From Litoditis marina (lineage: Eukaryota > Nematoda > Chromadorea > Rhabditida > Rhabditidae): DNA of 64,000 bases. The notes below the pieces were generated by a model that did no database searches, was not told where the DNA came from, and saw nothing but the letters and a program-made list of their open reading frames with translations. The stretch is taken from NCBI GenBank assembly GCA_964036275.1, contig OZ038439.1, forward strand, positions 14,312,830 to 14,376,829, in the 5' to 3' direction. Positions 9,110 to 21,142 of this stretch are shown one piece after another; the stretch's first letter is position 1, and each line of letters starts with the position of its first letter. A program made the position numbers and the translations under genes.

Positions 9110-12100
9110 TTACCAATCCGCAAAATCGTCCATTTTCTTCTCTGTCTTGGCGAGTTTCATTGCGCCCCGGGCGGCCTTTTTCTCGGCCAACTCCCTTTTC
9201 CGGGCCTCTTGACGCGCGGCGGCTTCGGCGCGACGCGTTTCTAGAAACAATAATAATTAACCAAACTTTAAACACAACGAACTCGAACGAAAAATGGAAC
9301 CCGAGAAAAAATAGGTTCTCTACCGAAGATGGTGTTAAGAAAAAACGAGCAAAACCCAAACGATGTACTACTGTACCGAACAGCGTATCAAAATGTGAGA
9401 TTATTAGGTGATCTATTGAAAACTAACCTTTATCCTTATCTCTGAGGTTCAGTGTGGACTTCAACTGCGCGGCTGGTGCGCTAGGTGAAGATTCTGAGAA
9501 CGAACAAAGATCAAACAAATCAATTCAAATAAGAGGATAGTGTAAACATTCTATGTTTCTGTTATAAGACAACATGGAAATGAGGTTTCAGGTGACCTAG
9601 GTGAACTCCAACGTGAGGTGAATTTCTTCCCGAACCAAAATCGAACCACTTCTTCCCAAACCAATTGGTTCGGTGAAAACCGACCCATTTACGAACTCAA
9701 CCCGACAGAAAAGCGAACCAAACTAGAATGAATGTTACGTAGTCGACCAACTTAAGCATTATTGAAATGAATTGGTTCGGTTTGTCAGCCCAACTTTGGT
9801 TAGGTTCTGGAAAGAACCAAAGTTGGGCTTAGATTTTGGTTCGAGGAGAGTCGGTTCGGGAAAAAGCTCGCCGTAACGTGTTCCATTCTCATGTATTTGT
9901 AGTTTGATCCTGTGTATATTCTGGTTATTTTCCTCCCCTCTCTCAAAATATGGCTGAAACTTAACCAACCTCCCCAACCCGAGTCATCCCAACCCCTTTT
10001 CTCTCTTTCGGAGTATGCCTCAACCTCTACCGTCAAACGTATCTTTAGAAAACTACAAATTCTGCACATATCCTGAACTAATTGTTCCCTATCAACACAC
10101 TCGCTAGTCATTAGCCATTGAAATTGGCTGTCAAATATGTTAATAAACAATTACAATTATTATTATTGATAATAATAATATTAAAAACCAACCTCCCCAA
10201 CCCGAGTCATCCCAACCCCCTCCACCGCCAGAAGTGCCATCATCGTCCCAACCGGAAGGTACGGTAGACGGACCACCGGAAACTGGAATAAATAAAAAAA
10301 TCAATAGATCAATCAAAATACCTAATCAGAGGTGCTCACGCTGCTTCCCGGCTTCACGGGCAATACGAGCTCTTTTAAAAATGGGATTAGAACGAAAAAC
10401 GTGTCATATGTAATGAAATTTTGGTTTAATCTTTCTAAAGTTGCAAAAAGTCGCACAGCTTGAAACCTGCAATCAACTTTATGCTATGTTATAATTAATA
10501 ACCCCGTGGAATGATTCATATTAATGAAACAGTAGTGCACACAGGCTAAGCGAAAGGTGGTTCACAATTTCACTTTTATTCAATAACAATATTTCTAAAC
10601 TAGTAGCTGCTAAACAGAGAACTAACCATTTGATGTATTCGACGACTTTCGTATAGAAGAAATAGAGCTGGATCCCAACATCTCGGCCACAGGATCTACT
10701 GAAAAGGATCGAATCAGAATTTCCGAAAATATTTCACACTAACTTCACACTCAAAGAACTTACACCATACTATATTTAAATTCAACGTCAAAATACGATA
10801 TGATCCGTATTTAGAGCTTTAGCATGTAACTACATCAAAACACACTGTTGAGAACTCAGAACCTAGAATAAATAGACCGAGAAAAAACATAATTGGAGCC
10901 AGCTCGTTTTGAGAATTTGAAGATTTGGTTTGTTCAAAAATGCAAAACCCCCATCAAATTGGTGAAGAAAAATATCGAAACGTAGAAAAATATCGAAACC
11001 TATCGAAACTTTATTGAAAACCCGGGAAATTAGAACCAACCCGGTCCCGCCTTCTTCACCACTTTGGGTATCAACTTCAGGTCACCCAAAGAACTTTGTT
11101 ACCACAGATTAGATAACGTTAGCTTCTGCTCTAATCTCTAATCAAAACCCCAGGTTACTGAGAATCCGAAAAAAAAACTACCAAATAAGACCAAAGCTAT
11201 ATTATACAAACAAATGGAAACCGGAGATTTTTTCTCTAATCAAAACCACAGTTTACCGAAAACCCAGAAAAACTACCAAAACCAACCCGGTTCCGCCTTT
11301 TTCACCACTTTCGGTGTCAGCTTCAGGCCACCGACCGCTTTTTTCGGGGCTACTTTCAGGGGCGCGGCTGGCTTCACCGATACGGCTGGCTGCAAGAAAT
11401 CAATCTATTTTAATTTCGAATAGATCCAGAAATCTAACTGCATAATAACAAATCTTGTTATCTTCTTTTGAATTTTCAAAATACTGCTCGAAAATACGTC
11501 AGGATTTACATTTCATTGAGACAAAGACAAGGGTTTTGTGGAAGGGGATGTTGAAACTATCATTCATGAAATCATGTACAGTGTGATCGCCATTCCTCTA
11601 TATTTGACCTTTGACCCCATTCCCCTACATTTGACCTCCCTGACCTTGGGGTTGTTCTCCCATCCACTGGACCAGTCGTCCTCGTCGACAAGACCCTCCT
11701 CCGCGTCAGCCCAACCGTCGTCTGAAAATCGATAATTGCCCTTTAAAAAACCACAGAATGAGATTGAAACAAACCACACATTTCAAATGAGATCAGAATC
11801 ACCATCAATAGCAGCTGTATTTCATAGATACCCGTGAATACTTGGTTCAATGAATAATTAAATTATATCATTGGTCATTGGTATTCGGTTCAATAATTAT
11901 TCTATTCTGATGAAACCTAACCATTTCCAGTAGAATCTCCATCATCCATGTCTCCCCAGCCGTCACTGGTGCCTGATGACGTCACAGCCGGACCTCCGCT
12001 GGCGGAAGACGGAACGGGGGCGGCCTCGGAGGAGGGCTGACCTGTAACCACACTGGGTCAATTAAGAATGAAAGCTATACATTCAAGGGGGATCACAGGT

Positions 12101-15100
12101 TGCACCCCGTGCAACTTTTCTAAGGGAGGGGAATCGTAAAGGTTCCGCGAAGAGTCGAAATTGGGGCACTATTTGCCCTTTTCGGTGGATTTTTGTCCAA
12201 TTAACCGAAATTTTCTCACATTTTCGGCTAATTTATATGTTTTAAAGGAGAGGGGTCGTACCGGCTGCAATGCCGGTCAACTTAGTGGTCACCCCCTGTA
12301 ATACATTACACCTTACTGGGGTATCCATGCGCATGCAGTACGCTTGTGTAACGTTCGAGTGAAGTTATGAATTAGACAAAGACATTTGCTCAGAGCAAAC
12401 AAAGTTTTCTTGTTCTTTCTACTCTCTTTCTACATTCTACGCATATGACTCTCTAATAACCTACCACCATCAGTACCAGCCGGTGGTTCCCCAGCAGCTG
12501 GTTGTACCGGGGGAGGCGGGGTTCCCTTGTAGAACTTGCCCGACAGAGACTTTAAGGCCCAACTGGCCCATTGGGGCACCTGGAATTGTCATATCGTATT
12601 TTTATACTACATTTACAATTAACAACGCGAACAACTCGAAATGACAAACTTTTTGAGATAGGGATAACAGAATATAACCATTTTTATGCGGATACATTAG
12701 TTTACAAATGAAAACCACTTGTTACGAACAAACAGCATATCTGACCTTATCACTGCTCAGCAACGACCTGCCTCCGGCTTTCACTCCAGCCTCCAATTCC
12801 GGTATGAGTTCCGGATTCTCACTGGCCTTCTCCAATTTTTCCATGAAACCGCGAATCGTCTTGAAGGCTTGGTCGCGCACCTGTTAAGATATAATCGATA
12901 AACATACACTGACTACCTCAGAGTTCCCTCATACTTCTACATACCTCAATACCCCGCCGCGTATTCGTGGTCACGAATATCTCAGAGCATGCCGAGACAG
13001 ACAGATTTGGAGATCGGTCATGGACGACCACTATGTAACATTGTGTGTGATGTGACGAACAAAACTTGAAACCCACTCTAAACTTGGCAGGGTATTACAA
13101 TTAGAAAATAAGATACAGTAAGGTGCCCGGCTTCAAGTGTGACATGCAAGTATATGGTTTTCTTCAAAATTGGGCAAGACATCGAAGATGTTCTGATGAG
13201 AGGGTTTGCGGTTGAAAATCGCGAATGTCAAAGCTCAGAAACTAGACGGGCAGAAATTGAGTTGAAGTAGAGTAGCCCCATTAAATACCTCTCCTCCCCA
13301 TTTCAGAAACGTAATGAGTGAATTTTGCGCAACACTGAGGCGTTCACATTAGTTCACAAAAATCAGAGCCTAAGGCAGCAAATTTTACTGCTATAATTAA
13401 ACTATAATACAAACTACAAGTAGACGACAAAAAGGAGCCCGCTAAATCTATAGGATTTGTCAATCCGTTGTGGACACCGTACCATCGATTTTGTATGGGA
13501 CGGGGTTTGGCGAGCGGCCAGTTGGTCTGCGTATCATTGATCTACTCACTATCTAAACTGCTGGCAAGTGATCAACGACCGCTCGCCCCGCATCGCTCAA
13601 TCAATTGAACCCTCTGCCGTCTTTATGGGGAAAATGGCGACTATACCTCTACGGATATTTCTTTGTGACTTTTTTTTTTGAGAGATACAAATATTTATTC
13701 AAGGGTTGTACTCGATGGGGAGGTTCTTTCTGCGGACCATTCCGTCTCCCTGGAACCATTCCCTGCGGAACTGCTTGGCAGCTCCATCGGAGGTGTTGGT
13801 CCACTCGATGGTGATACGGTCGTTGTTGGTGTCCTCCTGTCCGTAGGCGAAGGCGTCGCAAGACACAGCCATGAGGATGGCCTCCTTGGGGTCGAGAACT
13901 CCGCTTCCGGGGTCTTCCGGGGTCGGGGTTCTTGGTTGTGTTAGAATGAATTGAGTAACATGCGGCTGAAATAAAAGGCCGTAAAAAGTATTATTATTTT
14001 ATTACCTGCTTCTCGGGATCACAGCACAACGGCGACACGGCTGGCAGTACCCGGTTGGCAATATCCATGAGGGTGTAGAACTGTTGGGTGGCAGAGAGGG
14101 CGAGCACGGCAGCCAAACGGGCGGGAGGGAACGGGTCCTAAGGAGAATATAGGTCAAATAGTAAAATATTATTGTAAATAACCTTAAAAACAGGTATAAT
14201 AACCGTGATAATATGGGGCTTCCTTCTGTCTAAAACGGGTGTAAACCCATATAAAAATAATAATTCCTTCCGAAAAACGGAAATAAGTATGAGCGGCCAT
14301 ACGGGCGGGAGGGAACGGATCCTAAAGAGATATAGTCTGAGTCATTCCTATGTGAGCTACAGTATGCAGGTTAATGGAAGTCCGACTTATTTAGACAAAG
14401 GACAAACACGGCGGCCCCAAGCACGGGAGTGCGGGAGAAAATGGGTTACAAGGAGAACTGGGGAACATTGACTTTTTAACCTTTCTGAAATTGTATCGCG
14501 TTTGGGGAATTGTAGTTTTTTTGTTTTACCTAGGGTGGGGGGTTGAAGTGCTACGGGGGGGGGGACCCAACTAAAGTGGGTTCAATACTTCAATTTTCCC
14601 GAGAACTTATTGGATAGAATCTAATAACTTGTTTGCGATTCAACACGAGAATTTCCATACTAGTAGATGTGACACTCCAATTAAATGAGAATGGAGAATT
14701 ATAGAGAAAGAAGAAAAAATAGTTTCCTCTGTGCCGTATAGTCTAGTTCTTTCGTACGTCAACAACAGTATGCAGTTATATCTTGTGCAGATGTATGATT
14801 TCTGGTAACAAGATGCGAACGGATCTTATTTGAGAACGTGCAAATCTCCGCCAACTTCAACTCGCAAACTAATATTCTTCTTCGAAAAATTTACAAATCA
14901 GGGTTAAAGGGCCATTCACATTGTTGCTGACAAGCTTCACCGAAATTCGCCTACCTTCATTCCTCTGGTGAATGCACTCAATAGAATAGTCTGGCGTTTT
15001 GACGGATCCAGAAAACCGCCAATCTTTCCCATACAAATAGTTGTATTTGTACGAATACCCCCGTGTTCATCACCACCTGTAAATAGGATTAGTTTTCGGA

Positions 15101-18100
15101 TACACAAGACCTCAGCATACGGTAGGTCTACATTTCTGCTGTGTGCTACTTTTAATCATTATCGCGTTCTAAGTAACTGCGTTGATGAAATGATGGGTAT
15201 GTGTCCATTTCTCCTACGTAGAACGCAGAAGCCAAATCGTATTTCGTATATCTTCTTTCTATTTCGTTCACGGAATAGTTTTCAAAGATTTTCCATCGAT
15301 ATTAATAGGATAGTTCCATACAAGGTGCTAGGTGGACATTTTACACTTGTAAGAAATAGTGGAAACTATTGAAAAACAACAAAACTATACAGTTTTCTGA
15401 ATACTTTATAGAATTGTTCTTCAAGAAACGACCATTAATAAGGTTTTGTGACAAATTGGCGGCGTGTTATCTTCTCACTCTACGTCTCTGGCCTCTCTCG
15501 CCCGTCTAATGCATTACTACTCGATATGGGAGCGGGTGGCAAATGGACAGCTGTCCATAAACACGGCCTCAATAGCTCAGTTGGGAGAGCGTTCGACTGA
15601 AGATCGAAAGGTCACCAGTTCGATCCTGGTTTGGGGCAACGTTTTTGCAAGAGTGATATTAGGATCAAAAAATACATTTTTCTCGCGTTAATGAGTAAAT
15701 TAGCATTCTTGAAACTCAAAGACAGCAAAAAACGAGAAATAAGCTCAAAATTTGGATGGTTTTGGAATGACATAGAGAGCAAAACTGGGTCTGATATGAA
15801 AACACTATTAAAAAAGTGGAAACAAGGAAGAAATACTAATTTATAACTCTTTTATGGATCAGTAATGCGTGCGTGCGGCAAATGGGCAGCTGTCAATAGA
15901 TACGGCCTCAATAGCTCAGTTGGGAGAGCGTTCGACTGAAGATCGAAAGGTCACCAGTTCGATCCTGGTTTGGGGCAACGTTTTTGCAATTGTGATATTA
16001 ACATCAAAAAAATTAGTTTTTGGCGTAAATAACTATTTATCACATGTTTGAGTCTGACAGTTAGTGCAAAAACATAACCAAGAAAAAAATAAGCGTAAAT
16101 TACATGTTTTTCTGAATTTTCCCCATTTTCGCTTTACCTTAATACAAAAACATGAAAATTCAATTTACTAACACAAACCAACTCTTTAAGTATCCCCTAC
16201 TATGTACAAAATGTAGAATATGGTTGTATTTCGCATAAAAAAAGCACCTTTTCCGTTCGTGTTGATTTATGGCAACCCTTTATTTTTCTTTCTCTCAAAC
16301 AAGTACTTATTTACATACACTGTAACTAAATCGAATAAAAGCTTTCCTTCCTACTTACCTTGCAGCCTGGCCAGATACTTCATGAGTTCCACGTTCAAGT
16401 TGTTGAAGTTCAACTTCTCAGCCAGGGTCACCATCGCCTTCACGGTACTTTCTCGCACGGCCGGCGACGTATCCAGAAAACCGGATACGAGATTGCTGCA
16501 ATTCAGAACCAACTTTTTTTTAAAACAATATAGATATTATACAGAGTAAAATTGATCTTTTCAACGACAGATAAATTGATCGAAACAGTTCTCATCACAT
16601 AGACCTATTAACGAAATTCGTATTCATGGAATAACCACGAATCACCCAATGATGAATTTTTATTTTTATATTCTACATCGAATTCGAAACCAATCGTTGC
16701 GACGCTCTATTTACAAACTCAAGAAAACTGAGTTTACATTCTATCAAATGAATTCGAAAAAATAATAAATTTTCTTTCCTATATCAGAACTAGCTACCAG
16801 CCACTATCCAAACTACAAAAAATCAATACCTGAATATCTTGTCGTTGACGACAGATGGCGTGAGATGGGCTCCGAATTCGTCGATTCGTTCCAACAACTT
16901 GACTCTCGTCACTCGGTCGGAACTGCTGAACAGCTGCAAATACAAATGTATTGGTAATTAGCTGTCAATAACCGATTAAACCGTATCTGTGTCTACGACT
17001 GTCTATAGCAAGTGTCAACATTTTCAATCTTATTTTTCCAGTTTAAAAACCCGTCTCACAACTTCAAATCAACTGCTGAACAGCTGTAAACAGAATAGCA
17101 TTGTCAAATAGCTGTCACTAATAATCACCATGTCTGATATCCTTAACAGATTGAATACAAACCATGTAAGTTTGCATATTTACCTCTGCCCACACCTGTT
17201 TATGGTTATTCAAATCGCGCAGTTCGTAAAGCAACAAAAGTAACTGATAGAAGACTTCAAAATACTTTTTATAATAACTATTCTCAACTCTACCTTGACG
17301 AGACAGGGAACGATTCTCAGTTGATACTCCTCCTCCTCAAGTAATCGTCCCAATCGAAACAGTGGTATGAGGATATTGGGACCAGCATCGCCGTACTCAT
17401 AGGCCTGAAACACATAACGACATGAACAGAAATAGATAAATTACCTCATGTAAGTAAATTCTACTGAGAGTTGAACGTCCTAACTCTAAACAAGGATGGA
17501 AGGTGAAAAGCACCACATTTGGCGGCCACCCACCCTGTAACCTACACTCGTGTATCAAGTATGTCAAGCGAATTTGATTTTGATAGAAAAAGAAAAGTGA
17601 AATGAATTCAAACTTCAAAAACTCACTAGAATCAACTTGGGCAACAACTTGTACTTCGCAACGTCTGGTGGGAAAATGTCCAGGTTTTCTCTGAAAAAAG
17701 AAAGAAACATGAGTGTGGTTGTTCACAAGGATAACAGTTCAGTAGAACAAGAACAAGATTCAGCCCTGCTCCGTGAATTGAATTTACTTACCAATGCTTA
17801 CCAATCTGATAGTTTAGCTGCATGAACCATTCAAAAGGAGTGTAACAATTGAGAAAATAAGAACATGACAGGTTTGCTCGGATATCAGTGACCACAAGTT
17901 GCACGCGTGCCACATTTTTTAGGGGAGGGTGTCGTTAAGGCCCCGACAGGGCGGAAATTTCTTGAAATAATGGTGGTTTTTGCCGATACTCGTGAAATGA
18001 TGGCAGTTTTGAAGAATAATTTCGTACTTTTCGGTGAATTTCTATTTTTTAAGGGGGAGGGGTCGTACCGGCGGTAGGGTCGGTCAACTTTTTGGTCACC

Positions 18101-21100
18101 CCTGCTCGGATTCTTGGGTTTGGGTAGTATAACCGAGGTAAACACTCGGTTTTAAAGACAAAGGATTATAATTATCGCATTAAAAAAGAAATACAACCAA
18201 CAAAGTCAAACGTTATTTGCCCTAGTTCGTCACCTGATACATTGAAATCATTGAAATTAGTAAAAAAAATACCTCAAATGCATGAAAAACGTCTGCTTCT
18301 CACTGGCTTCCTTCAACTGGAATTCCTCCAAAAACAGAAGGGTATCCACAAACTTATTCTTGAAGAATCCACCCGCCAGGCGACATTCTGAAACAAATGT
18401 AAGTTTAATATTTACGTATATCAAAACAGAACACAGATAGAAGAGAGAGAGAGAGAGCTAGAGAGAGACAGAGAGAGAGAGAGAGAGAAAGAGAGAATGA
18501 GTGAAAGAGGAGAGAGAGAGAAAGGAAAAGAGGTAAGCACACCTAACCTAGAGACCTAGAGTTAAAGAGAAAAATAAACCAACCTCTTATCAACGAATCG
18601 ACGCTGATACGTGCTGCTGAAGGCGTGGCCATTTTCTTGTACAGGTCAACTAGTCTGAAGAGAAATGAGATCATAAATATGATTTCTACCATATTCTATT
18701 CTGATCCCATATCCATTCTGGTCTGCTAACTGGTATATTATTGTTTCCCAATGTTGATGTGGCGATTTAAGCAAAACACTTGCAAAGATAGTTATTTCGA
18801 TGTTCACGTTCACGTCATACACCAGGCAACTTTTTGTGCACAAAAATTCAAATTCAATGAAAACCAGGAGTTACATCTGAATTACTAAACTGATAATTGG
18901 TCGAAAACTGAGGTTTTCAACAGTAAAGTTCGACAATTATTGAAATTGGAGTAGATTAAAATCCTGATTTTGATGAAAATTTGGTGAATGAATGAACCAT
19001 TCAACAAAGTCGCCCTACGTTTGGTTCACGTGAACAAATGACAAATCCTAAAATTAAATTAAATAGTAAACCTGGCTGGTATCTTCCCCGGTTGTTGCGG
19101 CTTGACGATCTGACTGTTGAAACCATTGAACACTTCCCAGATAACCAAGGCCAGTTGATTCAGATCTTGTTGCGAGGTACTGTAACAACATGCTGAATGA
19201 ATATGCATAGTCCGACCGAGTGAAGAAGGTGAACTGGACAATATTCCTTGTCATTATTCTAAACGCAAAATGAAGCACTCTGTGCGAGATCGTGTTAAAT
19301 TAGAGAATCTTTCAAACTGACTTGCAGAGAGAATTATGATCTTTGCAACTATAAAAGAGAGCAAACAGGGGGTCGTCAAGCGGACTACTTTTCTTCGAGC
19401 GGAAATAAAACGGACCAGTCTTTCAGCTTAGTCAGACCTTACTGGTGTAAGGCGGGAAAACTAACGTGAACTCGGAAACCCCGTGCAGAGCGGCCAGTTT
19501 CCAGTCGCCTCCCGCCGTCACGTAGACCGCTTCTCGCACGTTCTGATGGGAGAGCTTGGCCTCGTGTAGAAACTTTAAGCCACTCTGCAAACATGGGAAA
19601 AGGTACATTCGTGCACACACAACACAAGAAACACACTTGGGGTCCACGACTGTTGACTATTCATATTCATACTCTATTTGAACCAGAATTGGCGGCTGGG
19701 AGAGTATTTCTAATTTCACGTCGGTTTGGATTTGGAGGTTATTTCGAGCTGACTGTAGAAAAATTTGGAAACTATCTTTCAATAATAACTTATACCACAA
19801 CGCAGTAAACTGACCATAATCTGGAAAATACCCCACGAAACGACGAATTCCTTCTGGCTTCCGCTCAAATCGAGCGAACCGAGGTAATGGTGGAGCGGCA
19901 AACACTTCTCGGTTACCAGATAGAACGAGTTTTCCACCTGAAACATCGAGTATGGTGTCTAGTTAACAGTACATTGACACAGCGAAAATAAATGATAAAT
20001 GTCCATCAGATCTAAATCATAGAATAGAAAAGCGTCAAGCCGTCAACGTCAAGCCGAAAGCCCGCAAGGGTAACCAGCCTAACTCGAGGTTAGGGGTAAC
20101 CACTCAGCGTAACGGTTACGGTCCCGTTTTAAGTTTTGGAGCTATTGACTCTGTTTTCGGGCAGGAGTTGCGGTAACCGGTTATGTTAAAGACGCCATGT
20201 TCAACTTTTCATCAAAATTGATAGAGAAAAGTAGGGTGTCTTGCCGTTTTGCGTGGGGCGTGGAAAAAAACCAGAGTCAAAAACAATAACTTACCACCTG
20301 ATTGTATGAACTGAATTTGAAAAACTCTTACCTCGAGACTGTCATGGAAGGTCAGGACATTTGGATGCCGAAGGGTCTTCATTTTCTGCGCCAAACGTTT
20401 CAGATGTTGACCTTCGTTGCCAGTAGCAGAGAAAACTGTGGCTAGCTCAGAAGGCTCAGCCTGCAAAACATGATGAGAAGTCACGAGTATATTGTTCATT
20501 CTATAAAAGAAAAGCTCATCAGAAATGAACCCTGTAACTTTTATGACTGTTGTGATATCTATCAAGCAATCCATTTTGAATAACGGCACACATCCGTATT
20601 GGCCTACTGAGAGCAGGTCAATATAACGCGTATTATTATCTCTCCGAAGATTCAGGAGAGTTCTCACACGACGATACTAACAATAATCGGTGAATTCTAT
20701 ATGTAACAGGTTTTTTGGTAACCTAACCGGGTTTTTGGTAACCTTTTTCGGGCTACTTCGATAGGTAACCGGGTCGGTAATCGAAAATGAAAAAGCGGTT
20801 ACCTGTGTTTCCAACGCAAAATGTGTTGTTTACCGTTAGTTTGTACGGTAACCGGATTTTAGTTTTAGGTTACCTACCGGTTACCTACCGGTTACCTGTG
20901 AGGTTACCTGGAAAAAGAGTTACCAGAACCCGGTTAGGTTACCTAAAAACCCGGCCACGATGATCAGATGTACAGGTCCTACAGGATACAGCTAACTAAA
21001 TCATGTCGATAAACAATATTACCTTCTTGAAGGAGCTGTTGATCTTAGTTCCATTGAATTCCAAACCATCAGACTCTGATAAGTCATATGCGAACTGAGA

Positions 21101-21142
21101 TTTCGGATCTCTGGCGAAAAACGAGGACAACACCGAAGCCAT
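9110..21142 (-). CDS. scyl-1: SCYL1-like pseudokinase (N-terminal kinase-like protein)
   Basis: 22 exons in transcript order: 21142-21023, 20460-20332, 19937-19815, 19584-19466, 19179-19072, 18654-18584, 18387-18273, 17690-17627, 17404-17294, 16933-16830, 16495-16359, 15076-14955, 14137-14006, 12880-12746, 12579-12465, 12041-11922, 11721-11645, 11389-11287, 10698-10627, 10282-10193, 9493-9428, 9240-9110. All phases join: 2364 nt, 787 aa (human SCYL1 808). SCYL1 is a catalytically dead kinase with HEAT repeats that binds COPI coats and acts in Golgi-ER traffic. Seen here: FFARDP start, LRHPN, HQN where HRD should be, LHG where DFG should be, HEAT region about residues 195-530, acidic Trp-rich segments (DDGW, DDDG, GWGD) and a basic Arg/Lys/Glu helix. 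The C-terminus is DFADW, not the RKLD COPI motif of mammals. The introns carry many repeats, two tRNAs and an MSP retrocopy. Confidence 0.95.
9605..9870. repeat. GGTTCGG-rich inverted element
   Basis: The left part (TTCCCGAACCAAAATCGAACC) and right part (GATTTTGGTTCGAGG ... GGTTCGGG) are imperfect inverted copies, with an inner pair CCCAACTTTGGTT / AACCAAAGTTGGG (9789-9831). It lies in a scyl-1 intron. Confidence 0.6.
9962..11090 (-). pseudogene. Ghost copies of scyl-1 3' exons
   Basis: Three intronic fragments repeat coding pieces. 9962-10000 repeats the end of exon 10282-10193 (CCTCCCCAACCCGAGTCATC). 10340-10375 reads [13 protein letters not shown] on the minus strand, like [15 protein letters not shown] of the last exon. 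11032-11085 repeats the end of exon 11389-11287 ([11 protein letters not shown] read as [11 protein letters not shown]). None is needed for the full-length frame. Confidence 0.65.
12092..12300. repeat. Repeat family GTGACCA...GGGGTCGTACCGGC, copy 1
   Basis: Shares TAAGGGAGGGG, AAATTTTCTCACATTTTCGG and GGAGAGGGGTCGTACCGGC with 17889-18105 and, inverted, 27703-27922. Its ends (GATCACAGGTTGCACCCC / GTCAACTTAGTGGTCACC) are weakly inverted. Confidence 0.65.
13450..13655. repeat. Dispersed repeat, CGACCGCTCGCCCC family, copy 2
   Basis: A close relative of 1532-1742, ending GGGGAAAATGGCGACTATA. It lies just downstream, on the minus strand, of the MSP retrocopy poly(A). Confidence 0.75.
13670..13965 (-). 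pseudogene. msp: 5'-truncated retrocopy of a major sperm protein mRNA, possibly exonised
   Basis: The minus-strand frame 13965-13699 is open for 88 codons. From about 13914 it matches the last 70 or so residues of MSP, the nematode sperm cytoskeletal protein: [49 protein letters not shown] then TGA. Codons are strongly biased to C/G-ending ones, unlike scyl-1. TGA overlaps AATAAA, and 14 nt later there is a run of ten A (13679-13670): a 5'-truncated, poly(A)-tailed reverse-transcribed mRNA. The N-terminal 55 or so residues of MSP are absent. Upstream lies TTTATTTCAG, giving a 40-nt intron from scyl-1 exon 14137-14006 in matching phase (see findings). Confidence 0.85.
14461..14582. repeat. G/C-tract repeat, fragment
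   Basis: GGGAACATTGACTTTTTAAC ... GGGGGGTTGAAGTGCTACGG: a short version of the elements at 43135-43455, 44399-44740 and 51826-52192. Confidence 0.7.
15566..15638 (+). tRNA. tRNA-Phe (GAA)
   Basis: 73-nt cloverleaf: acceptor GCCTCAA/TTGGGGC, D arm GCTC AGTTGGGA GAGC, anticodon stem-loop TTCGA CTGAAGA TCGAA (anticodon GAA), variable AGGTC, T arm ACCAG TTCGATC CTGGT, discriminator A. A T5 run follows 3 bases later as polymerase III terminator. It lies in a scyl-1 intron on the opposite strand. Confidence 0.97.
15905..15977 (+). tRNA. tRNA-Phe (GAA), second copy
   Basis: Identical to the copy at 15566. The flanks are also similar (GGCAAATGG(A/G)CAGCTGTC upstream, ACGTTTTTGCAA downstream), so the unit was duplicated in tandem, about 339 bp apart. 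T5 terminator at 15980. Confidence 0.97.
17889..18105. repeat. Repeat family GTGACCA...GGGGTCGTACCGGC, copy 2
   Basis: Starts GTGACCACAAGTTGCACGCG and ends GTCAACTTTTTGGTCACC; its ends are inverted. The GGGGGAGGGGTCGTACCGGC block is shared with 12240 and 27740. Confidence 0.75.
18436..18530. repeat. GA-rich imperfect microsatellite
   Basis: Interrupted GAGA runs in a scyl-1 intron; no coding signal. Confidence 0.9.
20674..20958. mobile_element. GGTTACC-rich element, copy 3
   Basis: Left GGTGAATTCTATATGTAACA then GGTTTTTTGGTAACC; right GGTTACCTAAAAACCCGG. It lies in scyl-1 intron 1. Confidence 0.8.

Noticed and set aside
8967..9411. Long open frames on both strands at the end of scyl-1
   Set aside because: Shadows of the high-GC last exon (9240-9110). 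The real frame has splice sites in phase and the SCYL1 C-terminal pattern.
14968..15372. 134-codon plus-strand open frame
   Set aside because: Antisense to scyl-1 exon 15076-14955 and running into its intron; no recognisable protein.
15464..16051. Two short open frames containing [20 protein letters not shown]
   Set aside because: They are conceptual translations of the two tRNA-Phe genes, a common annotation artefact.
20281..20331. Three-nucleotide micro-exon in scyl-1 next to 20292
   Set aside because: The flanking exons (20460-20332 and 19937-19815) already join in phase and match SCYL1.
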